From Deinococcus metalli (GTDB lineage Bacteria > Deinococcota > Deinococci > Deinococcales > Deinococcaceae): a DNA stretch of 64,000 nt. A model generated the notes under the pieces. That model saw nothing but the letters and a program-made list of their open reading frames with translations, had not been told where the DNA came from and did no database searches. Location: assembly GCF_014201805.1 (NCBI RefSeq), contig NZ_JACHFK010000006.1:1-64000 (forward strand), in the 5' to 3' direction. Both the position numbers and the translations under genes were made by a program. Within the stretch, counting starts at the first letter, position 1, and each line of letters starts with the position of its first letter. Shown piece by piece: positions 58,875-64,000 of this stretch.

Positions 58875-59770
58875 ACGACGACCTGCGCCCCTCCCGCCCC
58901 GACGACGCGGACGTCGTCCATCTGCCCGGCCCGGTCGATGCCCTGAGCGGCGCGGCCACGTCTGCGCACGACCTGCACGCCGCCGACGGGGCCGAGGAAC
59001 TCGCCGAGCTGATCCCGGAACTCAAGCCGATGTTCCACGGCGCCGCGCCCTTCCTGGCGCGCTTCCTGCCGGAATCCGCGGCCACCCACGCGGGCCTGAA
59101 CCAGAACTTCTGCGACCTGCACGCCTTCTTGAAGTACCTGCACGAGCACTCGTGGTTCGGGTACCTGCACGCCGTCCTGGGTGACCAGAGTGCGTACGTG
59201 CTGCTGTACGAGGGCCGCACCGTCACGGCCGCCGCCGCGAGCGCCACCGGCGAGCAGGCGCTGGGCGAACTGCTGAACCTGTATGAGCAGGGCGCCTCTC
59301 TCAGCGCGCACCCGCTGTCGCAGAACTACGCGCACGTCCTGAGCGGCATCGGGTCTCGCGCGTGGAAGTTCAACCTGACCGAGGACTTCACCGGCCTGCA
59401 TGCCCGCCCGACCGGGGCGATCTTCTACGTACGCGGCGAGATCGTGGCCACCATGCCCGCCACGCTGCCCTACGAGGGCGCGTTCCCCGCGCCGCTGCGC
59501 CCACAGACCCTGATCCTGCCGCGCAGCCTGGCCGGCTGGGCGCACCACCACTACGCGCTGACCCTGCGCGGCAAGGACGCCCTGAACGCCATCACCGACG
59601 TGCACCAGGGTTTCCGGATGCAGCACGGCACCGGCGGTCTGGCGTTCCTGCGGGCGCTGGGCGACAAGAACACGCCCGCCGAGTACGCCATGCGCAGCGA
59701 CGTGGCCCTGCACGACCTGGAACCCATGATCCAGGACTTCCTGAAGACCGGTTGCATCAAGGAAGCCTGA
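58871..59770 (+). CDS. Protein of unknown function encoded with the carbonic anhydrase
   Basis: I do not recognise this family. The protein has 299 residues, no signal peptide and no membrane helix. The first 30 residues are acidic and probably disordered. The rest looks like a mixed alpha/beta fold with 'QNFCDLHAFLKYLHEHSWFGYLHAVLGDQSAYVLLYEGRTVTAAAASATGEQALGELLNLYEQGASLSAHPL', a roadblock- or profilin-like phrase, and 'AGWAHHHYALTLRGKDALNAITDVHQGFRMQHG'. It starts with GTG inside the carbonic anhydrase stop, so the two are coupled. It converges on an SDR gene 25 bases away. A regulatory role is a guess. Confidence 0.75.
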   Translation: MNDDLRPSRPDDADVVHLPGPVDALSGAATSAHDLHAADGAEELAELIPELKPMFHGAAPFLARFLPESAATHAGLNQNFCDLHAFLKYLHEHSWFGYLHAVLGDQSAYVLLYEGRTVTAAAASATGEQALGELLNLYEQGASLSAHPLSQNYAHVLSGIGSRAWKFNLTEDFTGLHARPTGAIFYVRGEIVATMPATLPYEGAFPAPLRPQTLILPRSLAGWAHHHYALTLRGKDALNAITDVHQGFRMQHGTGGLAFLRALGDKNTPAEYAMRSDVALHDLEPMIQDFLKTGCIKEA

Positions 59771-59795
59771 GCCCGCTCTGGGCGTCCAGCGCGGT

Positions 59796-60653
59796 CTACC
59801 CGCCCACCACCGTCTCGCCCAGCACCTCGTTCACCTGCGCCTCGCTGAGCTGCCACAGGCGCAGGGCCGCGCCGTCGTCAAGGGCCTGAGGGGCCGGCGC
59901 CGCCTCGCGCGACTTCACGAAGTAGCGCCCGCTCACGGTCACCGGGTCGGCCGCGAGGTGGATGGTCGTCTGCGCGCCCTCCACGGGCGTGAGCGAGAAG
60001 GCGTCGATCACCCGGTACAGCGCGCTGAACAGCCCGCCCTGGTGCCCGCCGAAGCCGGACGCGACCACGCCCGGATGCAGCGCGTTCGCGGTGAGCCACG
60101 GGTCGCGGCGCGCGAGTTCCCGCGTGAACAGGATGTTTGCCAGCTTGCTGTGGGCGTACGCCGCCCACCCCGAATAGCCCCGCCGGAACTCCGGGTCGTC
60201 CACGCGCAGGTGGCCCATGGCGTGCGCGCCGGACGACACCGTGACCACACGCGGCGCGGTGCCCGCGTGCAGCAGCGGCCGCAGCTCGCGCGTCAGCAAA
60301 AACGGCGCGAGGTGGTTCAGGGCCCACGTCATCTCGATGCCCTCGCGCGTCTCCTGCCGGGTGGTGAACAGCGCCCCGGCGTTGTTGACCAGCACGTCCA
60401 GCCGCTGCGAGCGGGCGGCGAACTCGGCCGCGGCGCGGCGCACCTGCGACAGGTCCGACAGGTCGGCGGTCAGCGTACCGGCCGCGCCGATGTCGCGCGC
60501 CACCCGGGCCGTGCGCTCCGGATCACGGCCCATGATGGTCACCTGCGCGCCGCGCCGCACGAGTTCGCGCGCGGTCTCCAGCCCGATGCCGTTCGTCGCG
60601 CCGGTCACCAGCACGACCCGGCCGTCCATACGTCCCGTCTCCGTCCCCGTCAT
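59796..60653 (-). CDS. Short-chain dehydrogenase, retinol dehydrogenase-like
   Basis: NAD(P)-dependent oxidoreductase of 285 residues. The cofactor motif is TGATNGIG near residues 17-24, NNAG follows near 90, and the catalytic pair is in '[15 protein letters not shown]' (Tyr-x3-Lys), preceded by '[11 protein letters not shown]' with the catalytic Ser. The layout '[16 protein letters not shown]' and '[11 protein letters not shown]' matches the retinol dehydrogenase or WW-domain oxidoreductase-like branch of SDRs. TATGCT lies 6 bases before the ATG at 60653. Substrate unknown. Confidence 0.88.
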   Translation of the reverse strand: MTGTETGRMDGRVVLVTGATNGIGLETARELVRRGAQVTIMGRDPERTARVARDIGAAGTLTADLSDLSQVRRAAAEFAARSQRLDVLVNNAGALFTTRQETREGIEMTWALNHLAPFLLTRELRPLLHAGTAPRVVTVSSGAHAMGHLRVDDPEFRRGYSGWAAYAHSKLANILFTRELARRDPWLTANALHPGVVASGFGGHQGGLFSALYRVIDAFSLTPVEGAQTTIHLAADPVTVSGRYFVKSREAAPAPQALDDGAALRLWQLSEAQVNEVLGETVVGG

Positions 60654-60659
60654 GCGCCC

Positions 60660-60665
60660 AGCATA
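60660..60665 (-). promoter_or_regulatory. -10 element of the SDR gene at 59796, leaderless type
   Basis: TATGCT on the minus strand, 6 bases before the ATG at 60653. Confidence 0.6.
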
Positions 60666-60718
60666 GTGGGCCTCCCTGCTCCAGCCCGTACCGCAGCACA
60701 CGACACCCGCACGGCACG

Positions 60719-60751
60719 AAGAAAAGAGTCGGAGCGTTTCGACTCCGACTC
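60719..60751 (-). terminator. Rho-independent terminator on the minus strand
   Basis: 9-bp stem GAGTCGGAG/CTCCGACTC (60726-60734 with 60743-60751), 8-base loop, followed on the minus strand by TTTTCTT. This is the only hairpin in the window with a proper U-tract, yet no reading frame precedes it. Confidence 0.75.
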
Positions 60752-60770
60752 GCGTTGCGCTGCGGACTTC
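60726..60770. repeat. Possible short interspersed hairpin element, copy A
   Basis: Hairpin followed by ACTCGCGTTGCGCTGCGG; order and some blocks match copy B at 38998-39044. Confidence 0.25.
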
Positions 60771-60808
60771 ACCCGGCCCGCGTTGAGTTGTCTCGCGCTG
60801 ATGGAGTC

Positions 60809-60814
60809 AGGATA
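60809..60814 (-). promoter_or_regulatory. -10 element of the candidate small RNA
   Basis: TATCCT on the minus strand. The same hexamer serves as the feoA -10 element. Confidence 0.35.
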
Positions 60815-60826
60815 GTTCCGCGTCTC

Positions 60827-60840
60827 TGACACCCCTGTCA
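60827..60840. promoter_or_regulatory. 5-4-5 palindrome in the SDR/VWA gap
   Basis: TGACA-CCCC-TGTCA, operator-like in form, in the 329-base divergent gap. No dedicated regulator gene is adjacent. Confidence 0.35.
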
Positions 60841-60895
60841 CAGCTCGGCGTGCCCCCAACCGGGGAGGCCGCGTGCGGCACAATGGGCGCAGTGT

Positions 60896-60936
60896 GAGAA
60901 GTCGGCGGCCCGCCGGGGGGCGCGGCGCCGCTTCTC
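60896..60936 (+). other. GC-rich structured leader before the VWA gene
   Basis: Inverted GAGAAG/CTTCTC ends (60896-60901 with 60931-60936) enclose a very GC-rich stretch that can fold strongly. It lies 47 bases before the VWA start and could affect translation. Confidence 0.35.
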
Positions 60937-60982
60937 CTGGGGGCGTCGGGGCGGCCAGCAGCCCCGGAACCGAGGGATGACG

Positions 60983-63265
60983 ATGGAGAACCGCATCACC
61001 CGCGCCCTGCGCGCGCTCCGTTTCCTGGCCCTGACCACGCTGCTCGGCAGCGGCGTGGCGGGCGCCCAGGGCGGCCCCGCCTACGTGGAGCTGATCCTGG
61101 ACGCCTCGGGCAGCATGTTCACGCGCCTGGAGGGCGGACAGACCCGCATCGCCGCCGCGCAGGCCGTCCTGACGGACCTGATCGGGCGCCTGCCGGCCGA
61201 CCCGAACCTGAACGTGGGCCTGCGCCTGTACGGCGCGCGCACGACCGCTTCCGAGAGCGGCGCGTGCGAGGACAGCGTGCTGACGCTGCCCATGCAGGGC
61301 CTGGACCGCGCAACCCTGCTCCAGACGGTCAACCAGACCCGGCCGAAGGGAGCCACGCCCATCGCGTACTCGCTGACGCAGGCGGCAAACGACTTCCCCA
61401 CCGGGGCGGGCCGCAAACTGATCGTGCTCGTCACCGACGGTCAGGAATCCTGCCGGGGCGACCTGAAAGCTGCGCTGGCCGCCTTCAAATCCCGGGGCAT
61501 CGAGGTCGACCTGCGGATCATCGGCATCGACCTCGACGCGCGGGCGCAGGCGTCCTTCGCGGGTGTGGGCACCTTCGTGAACGCCCGCTCGGTGCCGGAA
61601 CTCGCGTCGGCCCTCGGGACGGCGGTGCAGGCGGTCGCGCCCCCCACCCAGACGCTGGTTCCCGTGACCGTGACGCTCACCAGCGGCGGTCAGCCGCTCG
61701 CCAGCGGCCCCACCGTGACCTTCACCGGCAGCGCGGGCGCGGCGGGCACGCTGCTGAACAATTCCGGTGGCATCTACGGCGCCAACGTCCTTCCCGGCGC
61801 GTATACCGCGACCGTCAAGACCGCCACGGACACGCAGACCTTCGGCGGCCTGAGCGTCAGCGTGGGCGCGGCAAACACCTTCACCTTCGACGTCACCCCG
61901 ACCAGTGGCGTGACACTGACCGTGACGCCGGGCGCGCCCATCGCGGGTGGCAAGGTCACGGTGGCCTTCAGCGGCGCGCCCACCGGCGCCAAGAACTGGA
62001 TCACCATCGCCCGCAAGACCGACGCCGATCCCGTCTACCTCGACTGGGCGTATGTGCAGGGCGCCAGCGGCAGCCTCGACCTGAACGTCCCGGACGACGA
62101 GAGCGTGTACGAGGCGCGCTATCACCTCGCCAACCCGGACGGCAGCACCCGCATCATCGGCCGCAGCGCGCCCTTCACGCCCAAACGCCAGGGCGCCAGC
62201 CTGAGCGCGCCGGGCACGGCCCAGGCCGGCGGCAAGATCGAGGTCCGGTGGCAGGGGCCGAACAACGACGGCGACTACGTCACCATCGTGCCCAAGGGGG
62301 CCGAGGTGGGCGTGTACACCGACTACTTCTACACCCGGGCCGCCAACCCCGGCACCCTGTCGCTGCCCCTGACGCCCGGCGACTACGAGCTGCGGTACAA
62401 CAACGACAAGAGCGTCCGGACCCTGGCGACGCTGCCGCTCAAGCTGAGCAGCGCCACCTACAAGCTCGAGGCTCCGGCCACCGCCGTGGCGGGCAGCGAA
62501 CTCCAGGTCCGCTGGACCGGCCCGAACAATGACGGCGATTACGTCACCATCGTGCCCAAGGGCGCTCCGGTCGGCCAGTACACCTCGTACTTCTACACCA
62601 GGGACGCCAACCCCGGCACCCTGAAAACGCCTGCTGCCCCCGGCGACTACGAACTGCGGTATTCCAGCGAACACGGCAGCCCGAACCCCACCCTGGCCAG
62701 CGTTCCCCTGAAACTCACCGGCACCACGTACACCCTGAGCGCTCCCGCGACCACCAGCGCCGGCAGCGAGATCCAGGTGAAGTGGACGGGGCCGAACAAC
62801 CCTGGCGATTACGTCACCATCGTCAAGGCCGGCGCGCCGGTCGGCACGTACACGACGTACTTCTACACGAAAGACGCCAATCCCGGCCGCCTCAAGGTGC
62901 CGTTCGAGCCCGGCGACTACGAGCTGCGCTACTCCACCGAGGGCCAGAGTCCCAACCCCACCCTGGCCACCGTGCCCCTCACGATCAAGAGCAGCACGTA
63001 CAGCTTCACGGCCCCCAGGCAGGGCAAGGCCGGCAGCACCATCCAGATTAAGTGGACTGGCCCGAACAACCCCGGCGAGTACGTCACCATCGTCAAAAAA
63101 GGCGCGCCGGTCGGGTCGTACCTGAACTACACCTACACCCGCGACGGCAATCCCGTGACCCTGCGTCTGCCCGACGAGCCCGGTGAGTACGAACTGCGCT
63201 ACTCCACCGAGGCGGCCAGCCCCAACCCGACGCTCTACAGCCAGCCGTTCACGGTCACGAAGTAA
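60983..63265 (+). CDS. Secreted von Willebrand factor A protein with tandem Ig-like repeats
   Basis: Secreted protein of 760 residues. The signal peptide ends 'LGSGVAGAQGGPAYVEL'. The VWA domain (about 30-210) has the metal-dependent adhesion site D-x-S-x-S in 'LILDASGSM' and 'LVTDGQESCRGD'. A short beta domain (about 220-310) and one degenerate repeat (about 310-400) precede four clear repeats of about 90 residues with the core 'WTGPNNxGDYVTIVxKGAPVG' and 'PGDYELRYS'. GAGGG placed 6 bases upstream supports the ATG at 60983 rather than the one at 60977. It is likely an envelope-associated adhesion or scaffold protein; ligand unknown. Confidence 0.88.
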   Translation: MENRITRALRALRFLALTTLLGSGVAGAQGGPAYVELILDASGSMFTRLEGGQTRIAAAQAVLTDLIGRLPADPNLNVGLRLYGARTTASESGACEDSVLTLPMQGLDRATLLQTVNQTRPKGATPIAYSLTQAANDFPTGAGRKLIVLVTDGQESCRGDLKAALAAFKSRGIEVDLRIIGIDLDARAQASFAGVGTFVNARSVPELASALGTAVQAVAPPTQTLVPVTVTLTSGGQPLASGPTVTFTGSAGAAGTLLNNSGGIYGANVLPGAYTATVKTATDTQTFGGLSVSVGAANTFTFDVTPTSGVTLTVTPGAPIAGGKVTVAFSGAPTGAKNWITIARKTDADPVYLDWAYVQGASGSLDLNVPDDESVYEARYHLANPDGSTRIIGRSAPFTPKRQGASLSAPGTAQAGGKIEVRWQGPNNDGDYVTIVPKGAEVGVYTDYFYTRAANPGTLSLPLTPGDYELRYNNDKSVRTLATLPLKLSSATYKLEAPATAVAGSELQVRWTGPNNDGDYVTIVPKGAPVGQYTSYFYTRDANPGTLKTPAAPGDYELRYSSEHGSPNPTLASVPLKLTGTTYTLSAPATTSAGSEIQVKWTGPNNPGDYVTIVKAGAPVGTYTTYFYTKDANPGRLKVPFEPGDYELRYSTEGQSPNPTLATVPLTIKSSTYSFTAPRQGKAGSTIQIKWTGPNNPGEYVTIVKKGAPVGSYLNYTYTRDGNPVTLRLPDEPGEYELRYSTEAASPNPTLYSQPFTVTK
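62190..63255 (+). repeat. Four tandem coding repeats of about 270 bases
   Basis: Repeats begin near 62190, 62448, 62724 and 62997. Each encodes 'GPNN-GDYVTIV' and 'PGDYELRY' modules, and DNA identity is visibly high between the last three. This invites length change by recombination. Confidence 0.8.
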
Positions 63266-63272
63266 CCCGAAG

Positions 63273-63626
63273 TCACGGCTCCGGGCGGCCGCGCGACAGG
63301 GCCGCCCGGTACGTGTTCACCGTTTCGTCCGAGCAGGACAGCGGATGCACCTGCACCAGCCGCCGCCACGTGCCCACCGGCTGGTCGTCCAGCAGCACCT
63401 GCGGCTTGGGCAGGAACGCGGTGAACACGTCCTCCAGCCCGACCTCACGCGCGCTGTCACGGGCATACGCGGCCCCGCCGGAACTCCAGCAGTACAGGTC
63501 CGCGCCCTGCGCCGCCAGCTCCCGCACGTGCCCGGTGGCGGCCGGAATGGGAATCCGTGCCCGGCCCGCATTGCGTATCAGCGTCTCGTCCACATCCACG
63601 TAGACCACGAGCGGGGGAGGGGTCAT
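63273..63626 (-). CDS. HAD-like hydrolase, small form
   Basis: Protein of 117 residues with the HAD motif I 'VYVDVDETLIRN' (nucleophile and acid aspartates), motif II 'CWSSGGA' and a motif III/IV region 'FLPKPQVLLDDQPVG'. There is no cap domain, so it resembles small phosphatase-like HAD proteins. It would act in the cytosol on a phosphorylated compound or a protein. The ATG overlaps the recG stop as TGATG, so it is translated with recG. It converges on the VWA gene with 7 bases between the stop codons. Confidence 0.82.
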   Translation of the reverse strand: MTPPPLVVYVDVDETLIRNAGRARIPIPAATGHVRELAAQGADLYCWSSGGAAYARDSAREVGLEDVFTAFLPKPQVLLDDQPVGTWRRLVQVHPLSCSDETVNTYRAALSRGRPEP

Positions 63627-64000
63627 CAGATCACCTCCCGGAAGGCCACGCTCTGCGAGCGGTTCTGGAGTTCGCTGCGCAGGTACTGCAATCTGGGGTG
63701 CTCCAGCTTCGGGTCGTGGGCCAGGATGTGCTTGGCCAGCTCCCGCGCCTGCTCGATGATCTGCGTGTCGTTGGCGAGGTCGGCCAGCCGCAGGTCGGGA
63801 ATCCCGCTCTGGCGGGTGCCGCGCAGTTCGCCGGGGCCGCGCAGTTTCAGGTCGGCCTCTGCGATCACGAAACCGTCGGTGGAGCCCTCGATGATCTTCA
63901 GCCGCTTGCGCGTCTTCTGCGAGTGCTCGCCGGCGACCAGCACGCAGTAACTCTTCGCGCTGCCGCGCCCGACCCGCCCGCGAAGCTGGTGAAGCTGGCT
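63626..64000 (-). CDS. recG: ATP-dependent DNA helicase RecG, C-terminal end (gene cut by window edge)
   Basis: The last 124 residues of RecG, the helicase that remodels stalled replication forks and branched DNA. Visible are the end of helicase motif VI '[21 protein letters not shown]' (with the Q-x-x-G-R-x-G-R arginine finger region), then '[43 protein letters not shown]', the conserved TRG-like RecG tail. The rest of the gene lies beyond the window. A HAD-like gene follows with a one-base overlap. Important for DNA repair, so of interest in a radiation-resistant genus. Confidence 0.95.
   Translation of the reverse strand, partial: SQLHQLRGRVGRGSAKSYCVLVAGEHSQKTRKRLKIIEGSTDGFVIAEADLKLRGPGELRGTRQSGIPDLRLADLANDTQIIEQARELAKHILAHDPKLEHPRLQYLRSELQNRSQSVAFREVI

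Larger units (their letters stand above)
60719..60802 (-). ncRNA. Candidate small RNA of about 84 bases
   Basis: A TATCCT -10 element at 60809-60814 and the terminator at 60719-60751, both on the minus strand, would bound a short transcript. There is no ATG or GTG frame with a ribosome binding site. A TGACA-N4-TGTCA palindrome (60827-60840) lies upstream of the -10 element. No -35 element is evident. The alternative is that the hairpin only stops antisense reading into the SDR promoter. Confidence 0.4.

Noticed and set aside
60650..62674. A 674-codon minus-strand open frame opposite the VWA gene, which might explain the terminator at 60719
   Set aside because: The frame is antisense to a well-supported protein, its product is Gly/Arg/Ala-rich without domains, and it runs through the terminator, so it cannot be the gene that terminator ends.
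62190..63255. Long tandem DNA repeats as a mobile or non-coding repeat array
   Set aside because: They stay in frame and encode successive Ig-like modules of one protein.

Overview
The window is high-GC, gene-dense chromosomal DNA that I read as a Deinococcus-type bacterium. The main support is promoter layout. About twenty genes carry a TANNNT -10 element only 5 to 9 bases before the start codon, the arrangement described for leaderless transcripts in Deinococcus. Gene content agrees: a YfiT/DinB-type thiol transferase, FtsH, Era, QueA, FeoAB and many small secreted proteins. I saw no tRNA, rRNA, insertion sequence, phage gene or CRISPR array. Both ends cut a gene: ftsH at the left and recG at the right.

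Layout. 1-5.0 kb: ftsH (partial), a DUF4384 lipoprotein, a MazG-like protein, a DinB/YfiT protein, a Nudix hydrolase, era and a Yip1 membrane protein. 5.0-8.7 kb: a three-gene set (circularly permuted ATP-grasp with an SQ-rich tail, alpha-E protein, transglutaminase-like protein). 8.9-20.5 kb: a galactan and galactoside locus with galT-galK, a sugar-binding protein, a GH53 galactanase, two GH42 beta-galactosidases, a GH36 alpha-galactosidase and a LacI-type regulator. The divergent GH42/lacI gap holds two matching operator-like palindromes. The sugar-binding protein has no permease and there is no galE in the window.

20.6-31.3 kb: FKBP, signal peptidase I, two secreted proteins, a MarR regulator, an aminotransferase, an NYN RNase-like protein overlapping queA, a double GNAT protein, an M3 oligopeptidase, a CAP protein and a 3-hydroxybutyrate dehydrogenase-like SDR. 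31.4-38.2 kb: a 1016-residue MalT/BTAD regulator divergent from a probable envelope cluster (membrane acyltransferase, transglutaminase-like/TPR protein, polysaccharide deacetylase). 38.2-47.4 kb: a liv-type ABC transporter whose operon includes an alpha/beta hydrolase, divergent from a MetX-like acyltransferase, a second alpha/beta hydrolase and both subunits of a 3-oxoacid CoA-transferase.

47.4-64 kb: a CBS-ACT protein, tandem OmpH/Skp proteins, a flavin/pyridoxamine-type oxidoreductase, an MFS transporter, feoA-feoB-feoC behind a palindromic promoter, an RluA-type pseudouridine synthase, an FMN reductase, a DUF898/M48 pair, a cold shock protein, a gamma carbonic anhydrase, a 299-residue unknown, an SDR, a VWA protein with tandem Ig-like repeats, a HAD-like protein and the end of recG. 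Between the SDR and the VWA gene a minus-strand terminator with a U-tract follows a -10 element with no reading frame between, so a small RNA is possible.
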